Shown in pieces: positions 7,390-14,188 of a stretch of 20,768 nt of DNA; the first letter of the stretch is position 1, and every line of letters starts with the position of its first letter. This DNA is from JAWLGJ01 sp041685145 (GTDB taxonomy: Bacteria; Pseudomonadota; Alphaproteobacteria; Rhodospirillales; Magnetospirillaceae). The position numbers and the translations under genes are program-made. The stretch covers positions 1 to 20,768 of the forward strand of contig JAWLGJ010000050.1 in NCBI GenBank assembly GCA_041685145.1, in the 5' to 3' direction. Under the pieces are notes generated by a model. It had not been told where the DNA came from and ran no database searches. It was given only the letters and a program-made list of their open reading frames with translations.

Positions 7390-8457
7390 TCAGGACGCCG
7401 GCGGCGTTTCGTGGGGCTCGAACGACACCGTCACCCGGTCGGCCAGGGGATCGGCCGCCTCGACGGTGATCTGGAAGCTGACCGTCTCGCCGCCGCCCAG
7501 TTCGGTGAGCGGCGGGTTCACCACCTTGCGTTGGGCAAGCTGGCTGCCGCGCAGCACCGACACCTTCAGGCGCGGCATCCGCTGCACCTCGTGGGTGGTG
7601 TTGGCGACGATGCCGCGCAGGACGAGGATTTCGCCGTCGGGGGTGCGGCGGCGCTCGGGCTTGACGTTGCGGATGGCCAGGCCGGCGCCGAGGGGCCGCG
7701 CCTCGACGCCCAGGGCCTCGTACAGGGGCAGCGCCTGCGGCAAGGCGGCCACCACCGGCATCCGGTACAGATAGGCCGCGCCCGCCAGGCCGGACAACAG
7801 CAGCACCACCGCCATCCCCCACAACACCCCGGCGCCGCCACGCGCGGCGGAATCGCCGTCGGCGGCGCGCGGCAGTTTGTAGGCGATGGGCTCGGGCCGG
7901 TCGTCGTCGGCGGATTCGGCGGCGGCCGCCTGGGCCGCGCGCTCCTCCTGGTCCTCGTCCTCGAAGTCGAGGAAATCGCCGCCGTCGTCGAGCGGACTGC
8001 CGCGCCCCGCCGGCGGCGGCGGCGGGCTGGGCCCGCCGGCCGGCGGCGAGGCGGCCGCCCCGGCCGTGTCACTCGCGGGCGCGTCCGCGTCCTTGTCGGC
8101 GTCGTCGGCGCTGTCGTCGGTGTCGTCGGCGAGGTCGGCGAATTCGGGCCGCTCCGGCGCGTCGTCGTCCAGTCGCGCCTGGAAACCCGCCTCGTCGTCA
8201 TCATCATCGTCATCGCCGGCCGCGCCGACGGGCGCGTCGTCGCCGTCGCCGGCGCCGGCGCCGGCGTCATCGTCGACGGGAAAGCCCGCCTCGTCCTCGA
8301 TATCTGGCAGCGGCTCGACCGGCGCCGTGTCCTCCGACGTCGGCGTCTGGAACCAGCGATTCCCGCAGCGGGCGCATTTCAGAGTCTTGCCGGACTCACC
8401 CAGCGCCGCCTCGGGGACGGAAAATTGCGTGCTGCAGTTTGGGCAGTTAATCTTCAT
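7390..8457 (-). CDS. MJ0042-type zinc-ribbon / DUF3426 membrane protein
   Basis: This 355-residue protein has three parts. Residues 1-36 form an MJ0042-type zinc ribbon with Cys5, Cys8, Cys28 and Cys31. Residues 42-200 are a low-complexity linker, very rich in Asp, Ala and Pro, including a run of seven Asp at 82-88. Residues 211-231 form one transmembrane helix, and the rest (VEARPLGAGLAIRNVKPERR onward) matches the DUF3426 type, which is predicted to lie in the periplasm. The zinc ribbon would face the cytoplasm. The gene diverges from ftsE across about 100 bases, an arrangement I recall from Rhodospirillales. Function is not established; the location suggests a link to the envelope or division. 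No good Shine-Dalgarno sequence precedes the ATG. The transcript leader is short (about 20 bases). Confidence 0.85.
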   Translation of the reverse strand: MKINCPNCSTQFSVPEAALGESGKTLKCARCGNRWFQTPTSEDTAPVEPLPDIEDEAGFPVDDDAGAGAGDGDDAPVGAAGDDDDDDDEAGFQARLDDDAPERPEFADLADDTDDSADDADKDADAPASDTAGAAASPPAGGPSPPPPPAGRGSPLDDGGDFLDFEDEDQEERAAQAAAAESADDDRPEPIAYKLPRAADGDSAARGGAGVLWGMAVVLLLSGLAGAAYLYRMPVVAALPQALPLYEALGVEARPLGAGLAIRNVKPERRRTPDGEILVLRGIVANTTHEVQRMPRLKVSVLRGSQLAQRKVVNPPLTELGGGETVSFQITVEAADPLADRVTVSFEPHETPPAS

Positions 8458-8484
8458 TAACAGCGACCGGCTAAAACGCGGTTA

Positions 8485-8513
8485 CTTATAGGATGTCGGC
8501 GACATCCACACAA
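8485..8513 (-). promoter_or_regulatory. Sigma70-type promoter for the zinc-ribbon gene
   Basis: On the minus strand a -35 element TTGTGT (8513-8508) and a -10 element TATAAG (8490-8485, five of six consensus bases) are separated by exactly 17 bases. Transcription would begin near 8478, about 20 bases before the start codon at 8457. The 17-base spacer is itself a palindrome (next entry). Confidence 0.6.
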
Positions 8514-8527
8514 GCGCGGGGGATGTC
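8491..8527. promoter_or_regulatory. Palindromic operator candidate between the zinc-ribbon gene and ftsE
   Basis: GGATGTC (8491-8497), GGC, GACATCC (8501-8507) form a perfect inverted repeat that fills the whole spacer between the -35 and -10 elements of the minus-strand promoter. A further GGATGTC occurs at 8521-8527, exactly 30 bases from the first and thus on about the same face of the helix. A dimeric repressor bound here would block the zinc-ribbon promoter and could also affect ftsE. The regulator is unknown. Confidence 0.45.
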
Positions 8528-8560
8528 CGGCCACTTCACGGCAACGGCGGAGGCAGGCTT

Positions 8561-9250
8561 TTGGCAGAACGAGGGGACGAGCGCGAGCCGGTCGTCGTCG
8601 TGGACGGCGTCAGCCTGCGCTACGGGTCGGGCCCCGAGGTGCTGAGCGATGTCGGTTTTCGGCTGGCGCGCGGCGCCTTCGCCTTCCTGACCGGGCCGTC
8701 CGGGGCGGGCAAGTCGTCGCTGCTGCGCCTGCTGTATCTGGCGCAGCGCCCCAGCCGCGGCCGGCTGCGACTGTTCGGCCGCGACATGGCGGCGCTGTCG
8801 CGGCGGGATTTGCCGCGCCTGCGCCGGCGCATCGGCGTGGTGTTCCAGGACTTCCGCCTGCTCGACCACCTGACCGCCACCGAGAACGTCGCCCTGCCGC
8901 TGCGCATCGCCGGCGTGCCCGAGGCCGAGGTGCGCCGCCATGTGCCGGAGTTGCTGCGCTGGGTGGGGCTGGCGGAGCACCTGGAGACGCGGCCGCCGCT
9001 GCTGTCGGGCGGGCAGAAGCAGCGCGTCGCCATCGCCCGCGCCGTCATCGGCCGCCCCGACCTGTTGCTGGCCGACGAGCCCACCGGCAACGTCGACGAC
9101 GCCATCGCCCTGCGGCTGATGTATCTTTTCGAGGAACTGAACAAGCTGGGGACCACCGTGGTCATCGCCACCCACAATCAGTCGCTGGTGGAGCGCTTCC
9201 CGCATCCGCGCCTGCACATCGGCGGCGGCCAGGTGCAGGTGGTGGCCTAG
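8561..9250 (+). CDS. ftsE: Cell division ATP-binding protein FtsE
   Basis: This 229-residue ABC ATPase pairs with FtsX at the division site and, by family knowledge, controls peptidoglycan hydrolases in the periplasm. Motifs: Walker A GPSGAGKS (45-52, Lys51), Q-loop in VVFQDFRLLDHLTATENV, signature LSGGQ (148-152), Walker B LLLADEP (Asp172, Glu173), switch His205. The VFQDFRLL stretch and the GNVDD after Walker B are typical of FtsE. The start is TTG at 8561, with GGAGG seven bases before it (8549-8553); no in-frame ATG fits. Residues 1-9 are a short charged extension. The stop overlaps the ftsX GTG start by one base. Confidence 0.93.
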   Translation: MAERGDEREPVVVVDGVSLRYGSGPEVLSDVGFRLARGAFAFLTGPSGAGKSSLLRLLYLAQRPSRGRLRLFGRDMAALSRRDLPRLRRRIGVVFQDFRLLDHLTATENVALPLRIAGVPEAEVRRHVPELLRWVGLAEHLETRPPLLSGGQKQRVAIARAVIGRPDLLLADEPTGNVDDAIALRLMYLFEELNKLGTTVVIATHNQSLVERFPHPRLHIGGGQVQVVA

Positions 9251-10143
9251 TGCTGCGGCGACGGTCCGACCTGCCGCTGGGCCACGACCCCGCCAGCCGC
9301 TTCCTGCCCTGGCTGGTGGCGGTGATGGTGCTGCTGGCGGCGCTGGCGACGGCAACCGTGTTCCTGCTGCGCGACCTGGAACGCCAATGGCGCCAGGACG
9401 CCGCCGGCACCCTGACGGTGCAGGTCCTGCCCGCCGGCAGCGGCAGCGACGCCGAGGCCGATTTCGCGGCGCGGGTGGCGGCGGCGGTGGCGCTGCTGGA
9501 GAGCACCCCCGGCGTCGCCGCCGCGCGCCCCCTGCCGCGCGCCGAGGCGGCGGCGCTGCTGGAGCCCTGGCTGGGCGACGGCGCGCTGGTCGAGCAACTG
9601 CCGCTGCCGGCGCTGATCGACGTGCGCCTGGACGCCGAACTGCGCATGGACCTGGAGGCGCTGGCGGCGCGCCTGCGCGCGGCGGTGCCCGAGGCGACGG
9701 TGGATGACCACCGCACCTGGATGCAGGGGCTGATCGCCCTGGGCGGCACCTTGGAGACCCTGGGGCTGGCGGCGCTGGCGCTGATGGGCGGCGCGCTGAC
9801 GCTGACGGTGGTCTACGCCACCCGCACCGGCTTGGCCATCCACCGCGACATCATCGACCTGCTGCATCTGGTGGGCGCCCGCGACGCCTATATCGCCGCC
9901 CAGTTCGCCGGGCACAGCCTGCGGCTGGGGTTGGCGGGCGGGGCGCTGGGGCTGGTGCTGGCGGCGCCGGCGCTGGGTGTGCTGCTGATGAAGGCGCGGG
10001 CGCTGGAAGGCGGCCTGCTGCCGCCACTGGCGGTCGGCGCCGCCGGCTGGACGACGCTGGCGCTGCTGCCGCTGGCCGCGGCGCTGATCGCCTGGGCGAC
10101 GGCGCGGCTGACGGTGCGCCACGTCCTGGCGCGGATGTTCTGA
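9250..10143 (+). CDS. ftsX: Cell division protein FtsX
   Basis: This 297-residue permease-like protein is the membrane partner of FtsE. It has the FtsX layout: a cytoplasmic N-terminus, a first transmembrane helix (20-40), a periplasmic domain (about 45-160), and three further helices (about 165-190, 222-248, 265-287). The segment HRDIIDLLHLVGARDAYIAAQF after helix 2 is the conserved cytoplasmic loop of the family (compare MRLVGAT in others). The GTG start at 9250 uses the last base of the ftsE stop. Unlike a true transporter it is not expected to move a substrate; it passes the ATPase signal to the cell wall. No dedicated hydrolase or EnvC-like gene is seen in this window. Confidence 0.92.
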   Translation: MLRRRSDLPLGHDPASRFLPWLVAVMVLLAALATATVFLLRDLERQWRQDAAGTLTVQVLPAGSGSDAEADFAARVAAAVALLESTPGVAAARPLPRAEAAALLEPWLGDGALVEQLPLPALIDVRLDAELRMDLEALAARLRAAVPEATVDDHRTWMQGLIALGGTLETLGLAALALMGGALTLTVVYATRTGLAIHRDIIDLLHLVGARDAYIAAQFAGHSLRLGLAGGALGLVLAAPALGVLLMKARALEGGLLPPLAVGAAGWTTLALLPLAAALIAWATARLTVRHVLARMF

Positions 10144-10144
10144 G

Positions 10145-10774
10145 ATGCGGCGGGGGGGCCGCGCGGGCCTGCTGAGGACGGCGGTGCGGCTGCTGCTGCT
10201 GGCGCTGGTCCTGGCGGGGACGTGGCTGGCGGGGCTGCTGTGGTTTGTCGCCGCGCTGCCCGCGGCGGTGGCCGACCGCGACACCCCCACCGACGCCATC
10301 GTCGTCTTCACCGGCGGCAGCGAGCGCCTGGGCACCGGGCTGGAACTGCTGGGCCGCGGCCGCGCGCACAAGCTGTTCGTCTCGGGCGTCTATCGCGGCG
10401 TCGAGGTGGCGGAACTGCTGCGTCACGCCCAGCGCACGCCCCGCGCCGCCGAATGCTGCATCGTCCTGGGCTATACCGCCGGCAACACGCGCGGCAACGC
10501 CCTGGAAACCGCCGCCTGGATGCGCGGCGAGGGCTATCGCAGCCTGCGCCTTGTGACATCGAGCTATCACATGCCGCGCTCGCTGCTGGAGCTGCGCCGC
10601 GCCCTGCCCGAGGCGGAGATCATCCCGCATCCGGTGTTCACCGACGCCGTCAAGCGCGAGGAGTGGTGGCGCTGGCCGGGCACGGCCCATCTTCTCGCCA
10701 CCGAATACAGCAAGTATGTTGTCGCCTTCGCGCGTGCGCGGCTGTTCGGCAACCGGCAGGGAATTGATTCGTGA
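10145..10774 (+). CDS. YdcF-like DUF218 membrane protein
   Basis: This 209-residue protein has one N-terminal transmembrane helix (about 12-36) and a DUF218 domain. The family motifs are present: DAIVVFTGGSERLGTGLELL (50-69), GNTRGNALETAAWM, and VTSSYHMPRSLLEL, which contain the conserved polar residues. DUF218 proteins such as YdcF, SanA and ElyC are linked to envelope integrity or undecaprenyl-lipid handling in E. coli, but the reaction is not firmly known. The gene begins one base after the ftsX stop and its stop overlaps the plsC GTG start (GTGA), so it is cotranslated with a division gene and a lipid gene. An envelope role is inferred from this. Confidence 0.88.
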   Translation: MRRGGRAGLLRTAVRLLLLALVLAGTWLAGLLWFVAALPAAVADRDTPTDAIVVFTGGSERLGTGLELLGRGRAHKLFVSGVYRGVEVAELLRHAQRTPRAAECCIVLGYTAGNTRGNALETAAWMRGEGYRSLRLVTSSYHMPRSLLELRRALPEAEIIPHPVFTDAVKREEWWRWPGTAHLLATEYSKYVVAFARARLFGNRQGIDS

Positions 10775-11484
10775 CCTTTGTGCGTTCATTGCTGTTTCAG
10801 GTGCTGTTCTACGCCTGGACGGTGCTGCTGTGCGTGGCCTATCTGCCGCTGCTGCTGGGGCCGCGGCGATGGTTGCAGCGGGCGGCGGCGGCCTGGCTGC
10901 GCAGTTCGCTGGCCCTGCTGGCGGCGACGGCCGGGCTGCGCTACCGCGTCGAGGGCCGCGAACACCTGCCGCCGGGGCCGTGCATCGTCGCCGCCAAGCA
11001 CCAGTCGATGTTCGAGACGATGGTCTTCCACCAGATCCTCGCCGACCCGTCCTATGTGCTGAAGGTGGAGCTAACCCGCATTCCGCTGTTCGGCTGGTAC
11101 CTGAAAAAGGCCGGCAGCATCGCCGTCGACCGCAAGGCCGGGGCGCGGGCGCTCAAGGACATGGTGGCGCAGGCGCAGGCGGCGGTGGGGCGCGGCCAGC
11201 AACTGGTGATCTTCCCCGAGGGCACCCGCACGGCGCCGGGGGAGACGCGCCGCTACCACCCCGGCGTGGCGGTGCTGTACGAGGCCCTGAAGCTGCCGGT
11301 GGTGCCGGTGGCGCTGGACAGCGGCCACTTCTGGCGCCGGCGCAGCTTCGCCAAGCGGGCCGGGACCATCACCATCCGCATCCTGCCGGCGCTGGCGCCG
11401 GGGCTGGAGCGCCGCGCCTTCCTGGCCCACCTGTCCGAGACCATCGAATCCGCCTGCGCCGAGCTGGAGACGGGGCGGGAGTGA
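10771..11484 (+). CDS. plsC: 1-acyl-sn-glycerol-3-phosphate acyltransferase (PlsC-like)
   Basis: This 237-residue membrane enzyme is predicted to transfer an acyl chain to lysophosphatidic acid to make phosphatidic acid, the second acylation of phospholipid synthesis. A hydrophobic N-terminus (about 5-30) precedes the acyltransferase domain. Motif I reads KHQSMFET (His77 to Glu82), that is H-X4-E and not the usual H-X4-D. Motif III is the standard FPEGTRT (148-154), and VPVALDSGHFW fits motif IV. The GTG at 10771 overlaps the previous stop by four bases. It is the last gene of the ftsEX operon. A role on another lysophospholipid cannot be excluded. Confidence 0.88.
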   Translation: MTFVRSLLFQVLFYAWTVLLCVAYLPLLLGPRRWLQRAAAAWLRSSLALLAATAGLRYRVEGREHLPPGPCIVAAKHQSMFETMVFHQILADPSYVLKVELTRIPLFGWYLKKAGSIAVDRKAGARALKDMVAQAQAAVGRGQQLVIFPEGTRTAPGETRRYHPGVAVLYEALKLPVVPVALDSGHFWRRRSFAKRAGTITIRILPALAPGLERRAFLAHLSETIESACAELETGRE

Positions 11485-11494
11485 TTTTTTTTGG

Positions 11495-11549
11495 GCCTCG
11501 CCGGGCGCTCGCCCCGGTCGCTTGGCCGCCGCCTCGACGACGGCGAGGC
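11495..11549 (-). repeat. Interspersed repeat, family A, diverged inverted copy
   Basis: Read on the minus strand this segment contains GTCGAGGCGGCGGCCAAGCG and then ACCGGGGCGAGCGCCCGGCG, which aligns with the copies at 4790-4845 and 15783-15838 in opposite orientation. GCCTCGCCG (11495-11503) and CGGCGAGGC (11541-11549) at its ends form a 9-base inverted repeat. It lies just after the plsC stop. Confidence 0.7.
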
Positions 11550-11669
11550 TGTGGGCAACTCTGTGGACAGATCGAATGCCGGCGCGGCTTGTTCAGGCGT
11601 GAATAGCGTGAACAACCCCTACCTTCGCATAGGAATCAACGCCTTGCGGCGCGGGGGTGCTGTGGAAAC
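11550..11669 (-). promoter_or_regulatory. Three DnaA-box-like sites upstream of nrdJ
   Basis: TGTGGGCAA (11550-11558), TGTGGACAG (11562-11570) and TGTGGAAAC (11661-11669) all share the TGTGG core in the same orientation. On the minus strand they resemble the DnaA box TTATCCACA at 7 of 9 positions each. None is a perfect box, so this is tentative. Confidence 0.25.
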
Positions 11670-11741
11670 AAAATGAGAACAAGCGCCTTGACGGTGGCGG
11701 GGGCGCCTCCTAGACTTGACCCGCAAGCCTTGGAGAACAAG
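11589..11741. promoter_or_regulatory. Repeated GAACAA motifs flanking the nrdJ promoter
   Basis: TTGTTCA (11589-11595) and TGAACAA (11609-11615) form a perfect 7-base inverted repeat with a 13-base centre. Two further copies in the extended form GAGAACAAG lie at 11675-11683, just before the -35 element, and 11733-11741, just after the expected transcription start. This arrangement fits an upstream site plus promoter-flanking sites for one regulator, whose identity is unknown. Confidence 0.4.
11688..11716 (+). promoter_or_regulatory. nrdJ: Sigma70-type promoter for nrdJ
   Basis: The -35 element TTGACG (11688-11693) and the -10 element TAGACT (11711-11716) are separated by exactly 17 bases. 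Each matches its consensus at five and four positions. Transcription would begin near 11723, giving a leader of about 75-80 bases before the chosen start codon. Confidence 0.65.
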
Positions 11742-11790
11742 GAAATCCGCTTCACATGCATGGGTCACGGTCCCGCGGCCGGGCCGGGCG

Positions 11791-11796
11791 GGAGGG
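11791..11796 (+). promoter_or_regulatory. nrdJ: Ribosome binding site that decides the nrdJ start
   Basis: GGAGGG lies four bases before the ATG at 11801. The in-frame ATG at 11756 has only AAGGA twelve bases before it and would add a 15-residue Arg/Gly-rich extension, so 11801 is preferred. Confidence 0.65.
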
Positions 11797-11800
11797 TCCG

Positions 11801-14122
11801 ATGACGCAGATGGCGTCGATCTCGCAGCAGATCTGGGACATGAAGTACCGCCTGAAGACGGCGGACGGCACGCCTGTGGACAAAACCGTCGCCGACACCT
11901 GGCGGCGCGTGGCCCGCGCCCTCGCCGGCGCCGAGGCCCCGCCCGAGGCGGGCCGCTGGGAGGACGCCTTCTTCGAGGCGATGAACGATTTCCGGTTCCT
12001 GCCCGCGGGGCGCATCCTCTCCGGCGCCGGCACCGAGCGCAACGTCACCCTGTTCAACTGCTTCGTCATGGGCGACATCCCCGACGACATGGCGGGGATT
12101 TTCGAACACCTGAAGGAGGCCGCCCTGACCATGCAGCAGGGCGGCGGCATCGGCTACGACTTCTCGACCCTGCGGCCGAAGGGCGCGCCGGTGAAGGGCG
12201 TCGGCGCCCACGCCTCGGGGCCGCTGTCCATCATGGCCGTGTGGGACGCCATGTGCCGCACGATCATGAGCGCCGGCTCGCGCCGCGGCGCCATGATGGG
12301 CACCCTGCGCTGCGACCACCCCGACATCGAGGCCTTCATCGCCGCCAAGAGCGAGGCCGGGCGGCTGCGCATGTTCAACCTGTCGGTGCTGGTCACCGAC
12401 GCCTTCATGCGCGCCGTCAAGGACGACGCCGAATGGAGCCTGGTCTTCGCGGGCAAGGTCTACCGCACGCTGCCGGCCCGGGCGCTGTGGGACAAGATCA
12501 TGCGCGCCACGTACACCTATGCCGAACCGGGCGTGATCTTCATCGACCGCATCAACCAGACCAACAACCTGTGGTACTGCGAGGACATCCACGCCACCAA
12601 CCCCTGCGGCGAGCAGCCGCTGCCGCCCTACGGGGTGTGCCTGCTGGGCTCGGTCAATCTGGCGCGGCTGGTGGCGCGGCCGTTCACGCACGAGGCGGCG
12701 CTGGACCTCGACGCCCTGCGCGGGCTGGTGCGCACCGCGGTCCGCATGATGGACGACGTCATCGACGTCTCCAACTACCCGCTGCCCCAGCACGCCCACG
12801 AGGCCGCCGCCAAGCGCCGCATCGGCCTGGGCGTCACCGGGCTTGCCGACGCGCTGATCATGTGCCGCGCCCGATACGGCGGCAAGGAGGCCATTCGCCT
12901 GACGGAATCCTGGCTGGCGGCGCTGCGGCGCGAGGCCTATCTGGCCTCGGTCGACCTGGCCAAGGAAAGGGGCAGCTTTCCGCTTTTCGACCGCGAGAAG
13001 TATCTGGCGGGCGAGGTGGTCCAGGGCCTCGACGCCGACGTGCGCGAGGCCATCGCCGCCCACGGCATCCGCAACGCCCTGCTCACCTCCATCGCGCCGA
13101 CGGGCACCATCTCGCTGTTCGCCGACAATGTCTCCTCGGGGCTGGAACCGGTGTTCAGCTTCGCCTACAAGCGCAGCGTGCTGCAGCCCGACGGCAGCCG
13201 CCGCGACGAGGAAGTCAGCGACTACGCCGTGCGCCTGTACCGGCGCCTATTCGGCGACGACGCCCCCCTCCCCGACTATTTCGTCGACGCCCAATCGCTG
13301 GCGCCCTCGGACCACGTCATCATGCAGGCGGCGGTGCAGAAATACATCGACTCCAGCATCTCCAAGACCATCAACGTCCCGGAGAGCATCTCCTTCGAGG
13401 CCTTCAAGGACGTCTACATGCAGGCCTATGACCTGGGCTGCAAGGGCTGCACCACCTACCGCCCCAACGAGATCACCGGCGCGGTGCTGAGCGTCGACGA
13501 CGCCCGCAAGGGGGCCAACGACGACCAGGAGCCGGAACTGCCGCTGGAGCCGGATCGCCCCCATGCCGAGGACGAGTACGAGGCCGGCGGCGTCGTCTAC
13601 ATGACCCAGCCCCTGGAACGCCCCGAGGCCCTGCCCGGCGCCACCTACAAGGTGCGGTGGCCGGAATCGGACCACGCCATGTACATCACCATCAACGACG
13701 TCATCCAGGACGGCCGGCGGCGCCCCTTCGAGGTGTTCATCAACTCGAAGAACATGGACAACTACGCCTGGACGGTGGGCCTGACGCGGATGATCTCGGC
13801 CGTCTTCCGGCGCGGCGGCGACGTCTCGTTCGTGGTCGAGGAACTGAAGGCGGTGTTCGACCCCCGCGGCGGCCACTGGATGGGCGGGCGCTACATCCCC
13901 TCGCTGCTGGCCGCCATCGGCGAGGTGATCGAGCGCCACATGGTCGCCATCGGCTTCCTGCCCGACCCGCGGGCGCAGCCCGACCCCGCCCAGCGCGGCG
14001 GCAAGGTGGTCAGCCTGGGCAACGCCCCCTTCCGCCAATGCCCCAAATGCGCCCAGCCCAGCCTGATGCGCGGCGAAGGCTGCGACACCTGCACAAGCTG
14101 CGGCTATTCCAAGTGCGGCTGA
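11801..14122 (+). CDS. nrdJ: Adenosylcobalamin-dependent (class II) ribonucleotide reductase
   Basis: This 773-residue enzyme makes deoxyribonucleotides from ribonucleotides using a radical generated from coenzyme B12, so it works with or without oxygen. The active site reads NPCGEQ with Asn267, the thiyl-radical Cys269 and Glu271; Cys280 (in GVCLLGSVNL) lies 11 residues on, as in the Thermotoga enzyme, and with Cys87 (LFNCFV) would form the redox pair. The stretch APTGTISLFADNVSSGLEPV is the conserved loop of the barrel. The C-terminus ends in a zinc ribbon, CPKC and CDTCTSCGYSKC, typical of the long NrdJ type. It is a single-gene unit with its own promoter. No activase or NrdR gene is nearby. 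The N-terminus IWDMKYRLKTADGTPVDKT is like alphaproteobacterial NrdJ from memory. Confidence 0.95.
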   Translation: MTQMASISQQIWDMKYRLKTADGTPVDKTVADTWRRVARALAGAEAPPEAGRWEDAFFEAMNDFRFLPAGRILSGAGTERNVTLFNCFVMGDIPDDMAGIFEHLKEAALTMQQGGGIGYDFSTLRPKGAPVKGVGAHASGPLSIMAVWDAMCRTIMSAGSRRGAMMGTLRCDHPDIEAFIAAKSEAGRLRMFNLSVLVTDAFMRAVKDDAEWSLVFAGKVYRTLPARALWDKIMRATYTYAEPGVIFIDRINQTNNLWYCEDIHATNPCGEQPLPPYGVCLLGSVNLARLVARPFTHEAALDLDALRGLVRTAVRMMDDVIDVSNYPLPQHAHEAAAKRRIGLGVTGLADALIMCRARYGGKEAIRLTESWLAALRREAYLASVDLAKERGSFPLFDREKYLAGEVVQGLDADVREAIAAHGIRNALLTSIAPTGTISLFADNVSSGLEPVFSFAYKRSVLQPDGSRRDEEVSDYAVRLYRRLFGDDAPLPDYFVDAQSLAPSDHVIMQAAVQKYIDSSISKTINVPESISFEAFKDVYMQAYDLGCKGCTTYRPNEITGAVLSVDDARKGANDDQEPELPLEPDRPHAEDEYEAGGVVYMTQPLERPEALPGATYKVRWPESDHAMYITINDVIQDGRRRPFEVFINSKNMDNYAWTVGLTRMISAVFRRGGDVSFVVEELKAVFDPRGGHWMGGRYIPSLLAAIGEVIERHMVAIGFLPDPRAQPDPAQRGGKVVSLGNAPFRQCPKCAQPSLMRGEGCDTCTSCGYSKCG

Positions 14123-14151
14123 AAAAAAAGGGGGCGGCCGCGGCCGCCCCC
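14122..14151 (-). terminator. Intrinsic terminator of the FadL-like gene, abutting the nrdJ stop
   Basis: GGGGGCGGCCG at 14130-14140 and CGGCCGCCCCC at 14141-14151 make a 22-base perfect palindrome. On the minus strand it is followed by eight U (14129-14122), the form of a strong Rho-independent terminator for the gene at 14189-15436. The last T-tract base shares the final base of the nrdJ stop codon. On the plus strand the stem lacks a T run, so it may only slow or protect the nrdJ transcript. Confidence 0.85.
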
Positions 14152-14188
14152 AAGGTGGGTTCCGTAGGAAGAGAACCGGACGAGGGCC

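Larger units (their letters stand above)
11485..11800. other. Intergenic region between plsC and nrdJ
   Basis: This 316-base stretch has no convincing gene. It begins with eight T directly after the plsC stop (11485-11492) but no stem precedes them. It then holds a repeat copy (11495-11549), three DnaA-box-like sites, a set of GAACAA motifs, the nrdJ promoter, and a GC-rich leader of roughly 75 bases. No B12-riboswitch box or NrdR-type box was recognised. Confidence 0.7.

Noticed and set aside
7382..7822. Upstream extension of hrpB to 7822
   Set aside because: It would lie inside the zinc-ribbon gene in another frame. The family N-terminus begins at 7381.
8120..8280. Simple GTC/CGT-type repeats as a possible variable microsatellite
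   Set aside because: They encode the Asp-rich linker of the zinc-ribbon protein and vary in codon use, so they are ordinary low-complexity coding sequence.
11485..11492. Intrinsic terminator after plsC based on the eight T
   Set aside because: No stem-loop precedes the T run; the sequence before it is the coding end of plsC without a hairpin.
11589..11741. LexA box near nrdJ
   Set aside because: The alphaproteobacterial LexA patterns GAAC-N7-GAAC and GTTC-N7-GTTC were checked at each GAAC/GTTC and none fits.
11485..11800. B12 riboswitch upstream of nrdJ
   Set aside because: No B12-box-like conserved sequence or multi-stem layout was recognised, and the leader after the predicted start is only about 75-80 bases.
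11716..13431. 571-codon plus-strand frame and 432-codon minus-strand frame over nrdJ
   Set aside because: They lie in other frames of nrdJ and have no domain-like sequence; nrdJ itself carries the full catalytic motif set.
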